This document shows positions 9,018 through 18,170 of a stretch of DNA of 36,240 nucleotides, one piece after another. The stretch spans positions 1-36,240 of the forward strand of contig JAFGMA010000313.1 of assembly GCA_016927835.1 (NCBI GenBank), read 5' to 3'. The notes beneath the pieces were generated by a model. That model was given only the letters and a program-made list of their open reading frames with translations. It searched no databases and was not told where the DNA came from. This DNA comes from Candidatus Zhuqueibacterota bacterium. Lineage in GTDB: Bacteria; Zhuqueibacterota; Zhuqueibacteria; Thermofontimicrobiales; Sulfurfontimicrobiaceae. Made by a program: the position numbers and the translations under genes. Each line of letters starts with the position of its first letter. Within the stretch, counting starts at the first letter, position 1.

Positions 9018-10235
9018 TCATTCGATCAAGCCATCTAAAGCTTTCCCGGCTTCATTAGCCTTTATAATCGCATATTTCACGAACGGAGGTCCAATGAGTT
9101 GAACAATGAATGTCGTCGCGGTGACGACATTTATCGCCAACTGCCCCAGTTCAATCCCCTTCTGCCCCATTGCAGCCAATTCGTGCGATGCAGAAATTGC
9201 CAGCCCGACGGCAACGCCCGCTTGCGAAAATAGCGCGAATCCCAGATACTTCCTGACGGAATCAGTCGCACCTGATATTTTTGCACCGAACCAGGTTCCG
9301 CTAAACTTTCCGGCGGTCCGGAATATTACATAGATGATCCCAATGAGCCCCATTTGCGGCAGCATGCCGATTTGGAGCCTGGCACCAACCAGGGTGAAGA
9401 AAAAGATATAAAATGGTGGCGAAAAGCTATCCAGGACTGTCGCGACTTTTCGGTTTGAAACCGGCGCGATGTTGGCAATTAGGATTCCCATCGTCATGTT
9501 TGAAAGGATCAATGACAGCCCGAGCATCTTTGACAAGCCGCACAGCAGCAGAACGATACTGATAGTAATCGAAAGTATTTTAATCGGATTATTTTGTTTT
9601 TTCACGAGAAAGGCATAAGCCGCACCAAATACCAAACCGAGTGCAATCGAACCGCCGATTTCCATCAAAGGCTTGAGAATGATGTCCAACGCCGAAATTG
9701 CCGCAGTTTCACTCAAAAATGATTTTGCCACAGAGGAAGCAAAACCGTATAAAATAAGCGCGACTGCATCATCGATACCAACTACAGCCAACAGAGTGGT
9801 TGTAAGCGGTCCTTTTGACTTATATTCATATAAAACATCGACAGTTGCCGCAGGCGCGGTAGCCGAGGCTAGCGCCCCGAAAATCAGACCGGTGGCAATG
9901 CTTTTGGTTAAAATTGTAACACCGATCGCCACCAGCAGAAAAGCACCGAATGCTTCGAATACCACGATGCTGAGTATGCTTTTGCCAAGACTTCTGAGTT
10001 GCGATACCTTCAACTCCCGCCCGATTCCAAAACCAATGAGCCCCAGGGTAAAGCTGACGATTACATCCATCCCCTCAACATCATGCAGTTTAACCAGGTT
10101 GAAGCCGGAAGATCCAAGCAATACGCCGATTAAAATATATCCCACGACCTGCGGCGCTTTAATACGCTTAATGCCTTCACCGCCGAACGTGCCAAGAAAT
10201 ATGCAAATCCCCGCCAGAAACAGAACATTCATCAT
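9018..10235 (-). CDS. CPA2-type cation/proton antiporter
   Basis: A 405-residue inner-membrane protein with about 12 hydrophobic segments and no cytosolic TrkA-N/RCK domain. It should exchange Na+ or K+ for protons. The N-terminus (GGEGIKRIKAPQVVGYILIGVLLG) is typical of Kef/NhaP-like CPA2 carriers. The unwound-helix segment ALASATAPAATVDVL is followed by VVGIDDAVALI, whose Asp155-Asp156 pair matches the double-Asp ion site of electrogenic exchangers. The ATG at 10235 overlaps the stop of the EIIA-PII gene as ATGA, so translation is coupled and the two products are likely made together. That makes the EIIA-PII protein a candidate regulator. Its last codon directly abuts the convergent larA stop, with no visible terminator between them. 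Which cation is carried cannot be read from the sequence. Confidence 0.87.
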   Translation of the reverse strand: MMNVLFLAGICIFLGTFGGEGIKRIKAPQVVGYILIGVLLGSSGFNLVKLHDVEGMDVIVSFTLGLIGFGIGRELKVSQLRSLGKSILSIVVFEAFGAFLLVAIGVTILTKSIATGLIFGALASATAPAATVDVLYEYKSKGPLTTTLLAVVGIDDAVALILYGFASSVAKSFLSETAAISALDIILKPLMEIGGSIALGLVFGAAYAFLVKKQNNPIKILSITISIVLLLCGLSKMLGLSLILSNMTMGILIANIAPVSNRKVATVLDSFSPPFYIFFFTLVGARLQIGMLPQMGLIGIIYVIFRTAGKFSGTWFGAKISGATDSVRKYLGFALFSQAGVAVGLAISASHELAAMGQKGIELGQLAINVVTATTFIVQLIGPPFVKYAIIKANEAGKALDGLIE

Positions 10236-11077
10236 TTGGAGGGCTCCTTTTCCGTGCTTTTTGCCAATCCTTCCACACGGTTTACAGGAACCGTAAACAG
10301 AATTCCGGTTTCCTTTGCTCTAAGATCGCCGCAGAGGGCAGAAATGCGTTGAATTATCGGATCAATATATGATTTATCAACAATTGCGAGGATGGTTTTA
10401 TTCGCCGGTTGATCTTCCTGCATGATATCCCGGAATGTATTGAACAGAGGAATACCCATCGAAATCGCTTTTCCAATCCCGATGCCATCAAGAATAGTCG
10501 CTTTCGTGATATTGTATCCAACAAGGATTTGGTAGATTTCTTCAATAAATTCTTCACGATACAACACAATAACCATTAATTCCTTATTGGTCTCGTCCCG
10601 GGGAACCGAAGAGAGCTTCAAATTTTCCTCGGCGTCTACCAGCGCTTGAAATATCCCAAGGTTGCTCTGGGCTGATAATATCTGTTGCCGCAGCGATTTT
10701 TCCTTCATTAAAAAAGAAATCTGCCCTAACAGCTTCAGAAACATCTGCGTAGCTGTCTGCGGACCGATGATGAGAAAAAAAATATGCGTCAGTTTTCCCT
10801 CGGTATCTCCGAACGGGATGCCTTTCGTCGAACGCCCGATGACAATATGAAACGTGCCCTCCACCTGCTTTGTTCTAACGTGAGGTACTGCTACGCCATT
10901 GCCGATGGATGTACTTGATTGTTTTTCACGCGCAATAAGCTCTTTCTTTATCTTTCGCTGTTGATCGGCTGAGAAATGCAATAGCGCCAGCAATTCATCG
11001 AAAATTGCTTCCGATGTTGATGCCTTCATTTCGGTAATGATTGCCGATGAATTCAACATTTTTGTCAAACTGAGCAT
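10232..11077 (-). CDS. PTS EIIA (fructose/Ntr type) domain fused to a PII-like domain
   Basis: A 281-residue cytosolic protein in two halves. Residues 1-150 are an EIIA-Fru/Ntr domain with the phosphorylation site GVAVPHVRT (His66). Residues about 166-272 look like a PII-type ferredoxin-fold domain: KELMVIVLYREEFIEEIYQ resembles strand 1/helix 1, a loop follows, then KTILAIVDKSYIDPIIQRI and GILFTVPVNRVEGL, which parallels the PII stretch ending in G-K-I-F-V-x-P-V. A start at 11137 is open, but GGAG eight bases before the ATG at 11077 and its position relative to the EIIA domain favour 11077. The gene overlaps the antiporter gene by four bases (ATGA). EIIA-Ntr proteins are known to control K+ transport and PII-like SbtB controls a transporter, so regulation of the antiporter is a reasonable inference. 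The PII assignment is by pattern and moderately certain. Confidence 0.82.
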   Translation of the reverse strand: MLSLTKMLNSSAIITEMKASTSEAIFDELLALLHFSADQQRKIKKELIAREKQSSTSIGNGVAVPHVRTKQVEGTFHIVIGRSTKGIPFGDTEGKLTHIFFLIIGPQTATQMFLKLLGQISFLMKEKSLRQQILSAQSNLGIFQALVDAEENLKLSSVPRDETNKELMVIVLYREEFIEEIYQILVGYNITKATILDGIGIGKAISMGIPLFNTFRDIMQEDQPANKTILAIVDKSYIDPIIQRISALCGDLRAKETGILFTVPVNRVEGLAKSTEKEPSK

Positions 11078-11209
11078 ATATAATTCTCCAGCTATTATTA
11101 ATTTTCCTTGCTGAGGTCGTGAAAAAAAGACTTTCATTGATGCATAAAAAACGGTGATTAAACAGAAACAGCCTTAAAAGGTTCCCATTATAAAAATAAT
11201 CCTGTGCAG

Positions 11210-13393
11210 CTATCGCAAATTTCTTTTTTTTCCGAGCCAATTCCTGAGGTGTTGAATGATGCGCGGATAATGCGGGATTTTATATTTTACCGTAATCCGG
11301 ATTCCCTCAGGATAATTTTCATGGCGCATCGTCAATACGTGTTTCAGGCGTTCATAATTCAATCGCAATTCGTAAGGTTGGTCATTATAAAAGGCTTCTA
11401 TCAGCAAAGGCTTCTTTGGTACAAATATTTTGGTAATGCAGCGCGTTCCCGATGGTCCAGATGATTGAAACGTTAAGCAGCCGGGGATGTTTTCAATTAG
11501 TTGAATCGATGAGGCTGAAGCGATAATCCTGGGAATTAGCCGATCGATTTTCGCCAGATTGAACAATAACGCCCGCTCGCCCGGCAATCGCTCAATCCGC
11601 TTATGGTACGCCAAATCAGGATTTAATAAATCGATGAATTTGCCCCTCAACCGAAGGGGCTTCAGCGAAACCGATTCATCCATCACAGAAGCGATTAGAA
11701 TCGGGCCTCGCTGCAAGAGAAGATAATTTTGAAGCTTGAATTTCCGACGTCCCTGCTTCAAAAATTGCACGCTATCTCCTATGAGCGTCCTCAATTCATT
11801 GCCCGCCCTTATACTGCGCGCAAAATCACAGGGATTGGCTTTTTTCAGAAAAACGCGTCCTCTTCCTACAAAATAGACATCATCAAAATCGGGCGTCGTA
11901 CCCAGGCCCAGCAATTCGAACAGATGCTGTACCGGTGAATCGTAGCGATGGGCTCCTGTATTCCACCACGCGTTTATTTTATTGAATGGATCTTTCAGAT
12001 CGTCAATATAAATCAAAATTCTGCCGCTTTTAATCCATTCAGCCAAAAGTTCATGCTTTTGCGGATCTTCGGGTTTCATAAAGGAATAACTCACCAACAA
12101 AATTCGAACATCGTCCAAAGATCGCACTGAAGCTATCTGCTCGAACGTTTTAACTTGCGGAATGATACCATACTTGATCAGTGGCAGAGCGATACCGTAG
12201 AAAAATGACAAATCCTCTTCGGTTGATGATGGTCCACCCCGCTGGAACATCATCGTATCCGATACGAGGATTCCGATTCCGGGGAATCCTCGTTTCCAGG
12301 AGATATTGTCATGTTTCATATTTTTCAGAACGTAATTCAAAACGAGCAACTCAGTCGCATAGCCTTCGGGGATGGGTACTTTTACATCTGACAAGCCGCT
12401 TTCCAGGGAATGCAGTGACTGCAAGATGCGTCGGGGCCAGGGTGCAACCAAATAATGAAAAACTTCGGGGTACATCAATGCCGCCACCAGCGTATCCTCG
12501 AAATTGCGTTTATAATCTTCCCACGTATGCTCCTGATAGTCTTCGACCGGATCGAGAGAAAAAATGACATTTTTATTCGAGCTTTTTGCCAGATTGGCAA
12601 AGAAGCCATATTCCATCAACGCAGTTTCAAAGGTGCGTTCACGCCGAATACCATTGTAAATGTTGGGTGTACGGGCGGTAGCGGTTGTCACCTCCGCCAA
12701 AATACCATCGCACCCTCGGATCTCCGACATTGCAGCGCCCGGACTTACAATACCCCAATGTGCATAGTTGATTAAGCTATGACCGGTGATGTAACAAGTG
12801 AGCTTGCGATTATTTGATTGAGCATAGCTTCCGGCATACTCGAAAACTTCATTCAACATTCGAATTAACAAGCTCTTTTTCAACTTTCCCGACCGATAGC
12901 GGGCGTCAACGGATGACCAGGGATCCGTCCAGGGCTCTGAATAATATTTGCGCCACGCAGATTTAAACGCTGTGCTGTAGCTCGTTTCAGCCGAATATTC
13001 AGGTTCCGCTAAATAGATTGCTTCAGTACCCGCATCTATCGCTACTGTGAGTACAGATTTTAAATACTCAATGTAAGCCTCTGACGGCACAAGATAAAAG
13101 ACCGAGGGACTGCGCTCCGCTCGCGAACCGTCGGCTTTTTGCTGGCGCTCGTTGAAATGCTTTTTGCCGTCAAATTTTCCGGTCAGGTAATCATCGTAGC
13201 TGCCGTAATTGGCGCCGGTCATGAAATGAATTCTGTATCCCGCTTCACGCCATTTTTCGGCACGATGAGAAAAATTACCCGTATGCCCGAAAATAATCGC
13301 AACATCTGTCCCGATATCTATCCTGTCATCATAAGATTGACCCACGAGCAAGTATGTTCTGGATCCGCTTTTCTGTGTCGCTTTCTTAGTCAT
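11210..13393 (-). CDS. Putative glycoside-hydrolase-like protein (TIM barrel, GATase-like and beta domains)
   Basis: A 727-residue protein of no family I can name with certainty. It has no signal peptide. Residues 25-350 read like a TIM barrel: FGHTGNF, FMTGANYGSYDDY, then IYLAEPEYS, whose Glu130/Glu132 sit where clan GH-A enzymes carry the acid/base, and CDGILAEVTTATART farther on. From about 370 to 510 a Rossmann-like segment (GIGILVSDTMMFQRGG, VRILLVSYSFMKPED, WIKSGRILIYIDD) resembles the GATase-like trimerisation domain of GH42 enzymes. The remainder is beta-rich. The ATG at 13393 is preceded by AAGGA at five bases. It sits 76 bases after the barrel gene and 132 bases before the EIIA-PII gene, all on one strand. 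The architecture suggests a cytosolic GH42-like enzyme, but a non-catalytic role is possible. Confidence 0.6.
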   Translation of the reverse strand: MTKKATQKSGSRTYLLVGQSYDDRIDIGTDVAIIFGHTGNFSHRAEKWREAGYRIHFMTGANYGSYDDYLTGKFDGKKHFNERQQKADGSRAERSPSVFYLVPSEAYIEYLKSVLTVAIDAGTEAIYLAEPEYSAETSYSTAFKSAWRKYYSEPWTDPWSSVDARYRSGKLKKSLLIRMLNEVFEYAGSYAQSNNRKLTCYITGHSLINYAHWGIVSPGAAMSEIRGCDGILAEVTTATARTPNIYNGIRRERTFETALMEYGFFANLAKSSNKNVIFSLDPVEDYQEHTWEDYKRNFEDTLVAALMYPEVFHYLVAPWPRRILQSLHSLESGLSDVKVPIPEGYATELLVLNYVLKNMKHDNISWKRGFPGIGILVSDTMMFQRGGPSSTEEDLSFFYGIALPLIKYGIIPQVKTFEQIASVRSLDDVRILLVSYSFMKPEDPQKHELLAEWIKSGRILIYIDDLKDPFNKINAWWNTGAHRYDSPVQHLFELLGLGTTPDFDDVYFVGRGRVFLKKANPCDFARSIRAGNELRTLIGDSVQFLKQGRRKFKLQNYLLLQRGPILIASVMDESVSLKPLRLRGKFIDLLNPDLAYHKRIERLPGERALLFNLAKIDRLIPRIIASASSIQLIENIPGCLTFQSSGPSGTRCITKIFVPKKPLLIEAFYNDQPYELRLNYERLKHVLTMRHENYPEGIRITVKYKIPHYPRIIQHLRNWLGKKRNLR

Positions 13394-13469
13394 AGAATTC
13401 CTTATTTGAATGATATCACAATCACCCGGTCGGCTTCTGCAATCGGCAAAAAAGAATTTACCATTCAGC

Positions 13470-14108
13470 TTAGAAAAAATAAATCAGCAGACCGGCACTG
13501 AATCCCGTCAAAGTAATAGTACCCGATCGATGCAGTGCAGTGGGAACATATTTGTCTGCGCCGGAATCATTTTTAAGGAAAATGTACGCGTTACGTGCTT
13601 CGAAAAACAGAATCACCGGTACACGTTTCAGGTCATAGCTCAACCCTGCGAGTAGATGCACTCCATAATTTTTCGAAGTTTCCTTTGACTGTGGATCGTC
13701 ATCATCGCCCAGTTTCAGGCTATGCCAGCCCAATCCGATGCCTGCATATATATGCAGATTAAATTTAGGTAATTTATGGAAATACATCGGACCCAGCACT
13801 GTGGCACGGTCATCGAATACCGAGCGTTTTATCTCTTGTTTCGGTTCGGTATTTGAGACAAATCCCTCGCCTGGGAATGAGTAGAGATACGAATCGATGA
13901 AAATTGTCATTCCCCTGCCGAGTTTTATGCTGATGTACAACGAATTCAGGAAATGCTTCGATGTCGGGTGCGCTGAGAATTTATATGTACTCTGTGAGAA
14001 TTTCACGCCGATGCCACCCTGCTGTGCTTCCAATCCTGAGTACATGCAAAAAAGGATGCAGGGAAGAATCAATAAGCGAGCCTTGCGGTTTGTTCTGTTC
14101 AAATTCAC
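13470..14108 (-). CDS. Small outer-membrane beta-barrel protein
   Basis: A 212-residue predicted outer-membrane protein of unknown role. A signal peptide (about 1-28, ending GLEA|QQ) is followed by alternating amphipathic strands such as YISIKLGRGMTIFIDSYLYS, LHIYAGIGLGWHSLKLG, YGVHLLAGLSYDL and VILFFEARNAYIF. It ends SAGLLIYFF, with the terminal Phe used by the BAM complex. The size suits an eight-stranded barrel like OmpX/OmpA. The start is GTG at 14108, supported by AGAGG seven bases upstream. A promoter-like pair lies about 65-90 bases upstream. The downstream 727-residue gene follows after 76 bases and could share its transcript. No functional residues are recognisable. Confidence 0.72.
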   Translation of the reverse strand: MNLNRTNRKARLLILPCILFCMYSGLEAQQGGIGVKFSQSTYKFSAHPTSKHFLNSLYISIKLGRGMTIFIDSYLYSFPGEGFVSNTEPKQEIKRSVFDDRATVLGPMYFHKLPKFNLHIYAGIGLGWHSLKLGDDDDPQSKETSKNYGVHLLAGLSYDLKRVPVILFFEARNAYIFLKNDSGADKYVPTALHRSGTITLTGFSAGLLIYFF

Positions 14109-14172
14109 TTTTTCGCCTCTTTAATAATTTTTTCATTTTGGCTAATTCCCCCCGTTTGTAAAGCACAAGTAT

Positions 14173-14200
14173 AAATTAGAAGTTTATAAGCAAAAATCAA
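14173..14200 (-). promoter_or_regulatory. Predicted promoter of the small barrel gene
   Basis: On the minus strand TTGATT (14200-14195) and TAATTT (14178-14173) are separated by 16 bases. It is the only promoter-like pair seen in the gap ahead of the GTG at 14108. Confidence 0.4.
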
Positions 14201-14317
14201 GTAAAAAGTTAGAAAAATGCATCTAATATGTGTTCATGCACATCACGAGAATGATTGGCAGGCTATTTTTCAAGTTGTTGAAGGTTCAGGTGACTAAAAG
14301 AAGCATCTTGCAGGAAA

Positions 14318-14354
14318 AAAAACGCCGGACTGAAATCAGATTCCCGGCGTTTTT
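14318..14354 (-). terminator. Rho-independent terminator of the PKD/cadherin protein gene
   Basis: AAAAACGCCGG (14318-14328) and CCGGCGTTTTT (14344-14354) are perfect inverted repeats around a 15-base loop. On the minus strand the GC stem is followed by an eight-base U tract. It lies 22 bases after the stop at 14376. The symmetry would also let it stop plus-strand transcripts. Confidence 0.85.
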
Positions 14355-14375
14355 GAGGATGCGATAAAAGCAGAA

Positions 14376-17300
14376 TTATTTTGCGAGCAGCATTTTTCGT
14401 GAGAAGACATGTTGCCCGGTCTCGAGCCTGATGATATAGATCCCGCTGCCCACATTTTGATTGCGGTCATCGCGCCCATCCCAGCGGATGCTGTGCTGTC
14501 CCCTGATTTTTAATCCATTTTCCAATTGGCGCACAACCTGTCCAAGCGTGTTGTAAATCGTTAACTTGATAGTTGCATCTTCTGGCAGTGAATAGCGAAT
14601 AACTGTTTCCGGATTGAACGGATTGGGTCGATTCTGGTAAAGTTGATACGTAATCGGGTATTTCTTTTCATCCAAAGCATCGACATTCGATAGAACATAC
14701 GTAAATTGACCGATATTGTCGCTCACGGTGAATAAAAGATCACCGGATGAGAAGGCAAATACCTTCCAGTAATATGTGCCATTTTCAAGCGAATTCGGCA
14801 TATAGGTATAGAACGTGTCCATCGTAGTTGCAGCAAATAGCGTATCACTGAAATTTTGAGTTGTCGATAGCTGTAAAATATAGCCCACAAATTGGTCCAA
14901 ATCCGGATCTGTGGATTTTCGCCATTTGAAAACGATTGAGATTGGCGAACCGGATATTGATTCATCCAGCGGCGATACCAGGCTGAAATTATCCGGCGGA
15001 TCACCTTGCGGTGAAACCGTTACCCGCCAATCGGTTGTATCTCTGCCGCCGCTTCCGTCTGAAACCCCAAGTTTTACGATCTCTGTACCATACCAGTTTG
15101 GGGCAGCAGACAGAATGAATTCAGCATTAACCTGTCCGCCGAATATGTTTTCATGCTCAACCAGATAAAAATTGAAATCCTCTTGATTGTTATCCGGATC
15201 CGTCACTTGCTGCCGCAATTGCTGCAAGGGAATGCGGAGTGTATCATCCTCGTTGAAAATAGCCGTTGCCAGCGTATCAAATTGTGGTGGTGCGTTGTCA
15301 CGATTTACTGTATAATTTACAATGGATTGAGCGGTTGAACCTTTGGGATCGCTGACGTATAATGTTATCTGTTCGGTTCCCCGCCATGCAGCGTCAGGCG
15401 GTTCCACGTACAGGTAGCGATTTTGCAGCATGACAACGAGCTCAGTATTTCCGGTATAACTCCACACGAGCACGCTATCCGGATGATCGGCATCGAAAAC
15501 GTACTCATCGAGCGCTAAAGCCGGGAATACCGGTTCCGTCGCGATTACCTGATCAGGGATGGGTGAAATAACCGGCGGATCATTTACGGCATTCACTTGA
15601 AATCGAGCCGAAACGCTGTCTGATAATCCGGATGAATCTGTGACTACGAATGTGATCGAATCCGCGCCCGCCCATTCGGAATCGGGAACCGCAATTGTAA
15701 CTTGCCATGCTGTTGATTCCAGCAGCCGGTGCAGCGGATCGCCGCCGGCTGCCTTGTTCATTCCGGATTCGAGCGTGACCAATAAATATTTGTTTCCGTG
15801 AAGCATCCAGATTAATTCATCCGGTGAGTTATCAGGATCGAAAACGTGCTCATTTAAATTAATCGCAACAAAGCCTTCGCCTTCATCAATCGTCTGATCG
15901 TCGATTGACAGAGCGACCGGCGCATCGTTGATCGGGGTTATAATGAACGCCACGTTGCTGCTGTCTGCGTGAGTATCCGGATCGGATGCGATAAAAGTGA
16001 GAATTTCGGTTCCGCTCCATTCGCTGTCAGCCGGCGCAACTTTTGCCATTCGCTCATGAATAAGAACTGTTAAATGTTGATTTCCGATGACTTGCCAGGT
16101 TATTTCGCTATCCTCATTATCAGGATCGGATACGACGTCATCGAGATTGATTACATCGAACGTATCCCCTTCGGCGATCGTCTGGCTCTCAATCCCTGAA
16201 ATGACAGGTCCGGCGCCCGATATGGTTACGAATGCCGTATCGATACCTGCGCCGCTATCTTTATCCGTTGCCCGCAAAATGACATAATATATGCCTTGTT
16301 TGGGAAAGCTGTGGGTTACCTCCTGCCCGGGCGTTTCAAAATTGCCATCAGCATCCAAATCCCAGTCAAAGGTAAACAGGGTGTCCAAAGCGCCGGGATC
16401 CGTTGCGGTCGCTATGAAAGTGAGTGTATCTTTTGTTTCGCCCGCGTAAGGACCGCCCGCTTCGGCTGTGGGCGCGACATTCAAAATGGTTATCACCGAG
16501 TTCGTCTCTCCGACGCCACTATCGTCATCAATAACCTGGAAGGTGACGTTGAAATCGCCATTATCCATGAATTGATGGGTTGCATCTTTGCCGACCGCAG
16601 AATCGCCATCGCCAAAAAACCATTTGAATTCATGCGTATCCAGTGCACCCGAATCGGTAAACGCCCCTTCGAAGGTTAATAATTGCCCTTCGGTTCCTGT
16701 TTGCTGCGCGATTGAATCCGGCACCGGCGCCGAATTGACAATTGTCACTCCAGCAGTATCAAAAGCAGTTTTGCCGCTCTCATCCCTTACGGCTAAAATT
16801 ACATTTCCCGTGTAATCGTCCGGGTAAGCATGTCCGAAAACAGGTGATGAAGACGAATCATCGACTACCGCGTCGGCATTCCAATCCCATTGATAGGATA
16901 CAATTCCGATGTCGTCTGATGAATTTGAAGCATCGAATTGGATGATAGCGCCTTCGCTGGCTGAATATAGTCCGCCGGCATTTGCCACTGGTGCCGCCAT
17001 GTCAGGTATAAAATATTGTCTGAGCCAAACCTGGTTATTTTCATCCGGGTATACGACATGGAACCAGCGACCGTTTGCACGCACTACATGTTTGTTTCGT
17101 CCTGCGAAACCAGGAAAATTTTCAGACGTCAACGTATTGGGAGCGCCCCACGTGTGTCCGAAATCCGACGAATGCGCCACGTAAAGCGGACCGCCATCAG
17201 TTTTCAGAAATGTTATAACGACATGTTTGCCGAGATCAGAAGCAGCGACTGATCCCAATCCGACTCCGGTTCCATCCCAATCCTGCAAATAGAATGCGGG

Positions 17301-18170
17301 TGTAATCGCAACATCGACTGTTTTCTGCACCGAATCGAATTGCGCATATCGAATACTGTGCTGATAGCCTTTGGATGCGTCCTGGGTGGTTCCGTAGCAA
17401 ATATGGGTTTTGCCGGCTTTATCCACGAAAACATCCGGCGATCCATTACGCCCCACAGCATCGGCAGAGATGATATTATCGAGGCTTTGAAAGCTCTCCC
17501 CCCCATCGTTTGAACGCCAGTATGTCACCGGTCCGCCGGCGGGATCGGGACTGCCCAGCAGCAGGTGGATTGCGCCCATGCCTCTGGCATCAATTTCAAG
17601 CCGATCATCGCCACGGTATTTTTCGAGATTCGGGATTGTAGTGGCAATTTCGCCATCAACGATTTTTTTGTAGGTTACCGGTCCCCATACGGTTTCACCG
17701 ATCACAGAACCGTAAGCCAAATGTACCTGGTTGTAACCATCGACATCGATTCTGGCACAATAACCTCGCTGCACAGATGTGTCAATTTCGACAGGCTCTG
17801 ACCAGCCGCTTTCGCTTTTATAAATATAGAAAATATCAAATGTTACATCGCCAGGATTTACGTTTATGCGGTAAGCAATGTGCGGGAAGCCTGCGGTATC
17901 AACTGCTACTGAGGGACCAAGATAGAATTCTGCTTTCTCTTTTAAAATGCCCGGCACCACCTCCTGCGAAAGCTGCGTGCCTTGTTCGTTCATCACAGTG
18001 TAAATAAGCGTTGAATCCTTCACCGCGAGAACGTGAAGATAGCCGGTTTTAGGATCAACATCCAAATCCGGCGCAATTCCGTCTGAAACGAAGATGGGAT
18101 CATACCAGATTTGGGCGAAAGCGCTGGTGAAAGCGACCAAAATAATCACGAATGCAAGTCCTTTTTTCAT
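14376..18170 (-). CDS. Large secreted PKD/cadherin-like protein with C-terminal sorting domain
   Basis: A 1264-residue exported protein. A signal peptide (1-19, SAFA|Q) leads into a BNR/sialidase-like propeller region to about residue 390 (repeated GGESFQS, DFGHTWGAPN). Three PKD domains follow (YQWDWNADAVVDD, FKWFFGDGDSA, FDWDLDADGNFET), then three cadherin/Ig-like repeats marked by DPDN, PDSEWSG or PDAAWRG and NDAPV or NDPPV, a fourth degenerate one, and an Fn3-like segment (FKWRKSTDPDLDQFVGYILQ). The last 85 residues are a type-A sorting module (YQNRPNPFNPETVIRYSLP ... GSGIYIIRLETG ... KMLLAK). GGAAAGGAAAACGT precedes the ATG at 18170. The second cadherin-like repeat carries an extra stretch of about 20 residues near 804-823 encoded by a palindrome. 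It is probably a surface or extracellular adhesin or structural protein; no catalytic motif is seen. Confidence 0.9.
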   Translation of the reverse strand: MKKGLAFVIILVAFTSAFAQIWYDPIFVSDGIAPDLDVDPKTGYLHVLAVKDSTLIYTVMNEQGTQLSQEVVPGILKEKAEFYLGPSVAVDTAGFPHIAYRINVNPGDVTFDIFYIYKSESGWSEPVEIDTSVQRGYCARIDVDGYNQVHLAYGSVIGETVWGPVTYKKIVDGEIATTIPNLEKYRGDDRLEIDARGMGAIHLLLGSPDPAGGPVTYWRSNDGGESFQSLDNIISADAVGRNGSPDVFVDKAGKTHICYGTTQDASKGYQHSIRYAQFDSVQKTVDVAITPAFYLQDWDGTGVGLGSVAASDLGKHVVITFLKTDGGPLYVAHSSDFGHTWGAPNTLTSENFPGFAGRNKHVVRANGRWFHVVYPDENNQVWLRQYFIPDMAAPVANAGGLYSASEGAIIQFDASNSSDDIGIVSYQWDWNADAVVDDSSSSPVFGHAYPDDYTGNVILAVRDESGKTAFDTAGVTIVNSAPVPDSIAQQTGTEGQLLTFEGAFTDSGALDTHEFKWFFGDGDSAVGKDATHQFMDNGDFNVTFQVIDDDSGVGETNSVITILNVAPTAEAGGPYAGETKDTLTFIATATDPGALDTLFTFDWDLDADGNFETPGQEVTHSFPKQGIYYVILRATDKDSGAGIDTAFVTISGAGPVISGIESQTIAEGDTFDVINLDDVVSDPDNEDSEITWQVIGNQHLTVLIHERMAKVAPADSEWSGTEILTFIASDPDTHADSSNVAFIITPINDAPVALSIDDQTIDEGEGFVAINLNEHVFDPDNSPDELIWMLHGNKYLLVTLESGMNKAAGGDPLHRLLESTAWQVTIAVPDSEWAGADSITFVVTDSSGLSDSVSARFQVNAVNDPPVISPIPDQVIATEPVFPALALDEYVFDADHPDSVLVWSYTGNTELVVMLQNRYLYVEPPDAAWRGTEQITLYVSDPKGSTAQSIVNYTVNRDNAPPQFDTLATAIFNEDDTLRIPLQQLRQQVTDPDNNQEDFNFYLVEHENIFGGQVNAEFILSAAPNWYGTEIVKLGVSDGSGGRDTTDWRVTVSPQGDPPDNFSLVSPLDESISGSPISIVFKWRKSTDPDLDQFVGYILQLSTTQNFSDTLFAATTMDTFYTYMPNSLENGTYYWKVFAFSSGDLLFTVSDNIGQFTYVLSNVDALDEKKYPITYQLYQNRPNPFNPETVIRYSLPEDATIKLTIYNTLGQVVRQLENGLKIRGQHSIRWDGRDDRNQNVGSGIYIIRLETGQHVFSRKMLLAK
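15722..15752. repeat. Palindrome inside an apparent in-frame insertion
   Basis: GCAGCCGG (15722-15729) and CCGGCTGC (15745-15752) are perfect inverted repeats around 15 bases. They lie inside the coding sequence of the second cadherin-like repeat, in the stretch encoding AAGGDPLHRLL, which has no counterpart in the repeats on either side. Confidence 0.6.

Noticed and set aside
9673-10296. Plus-strand open frame of 207 codons opposite the antiporter gene
   Set aside because: It is antisense to transmembrane-coding sequence, which commonly leaves long open frames on the opposite strand; no start signal or family is seen.
14235-14263. CATGCACATCA ... GGCAGGC shared with 24115-24141
   Set aside because: Eleven-base repeats are expected by chance in 36 kb, spacing between the two parts differs, and the copy at 14235 lacks the hairpin arms.
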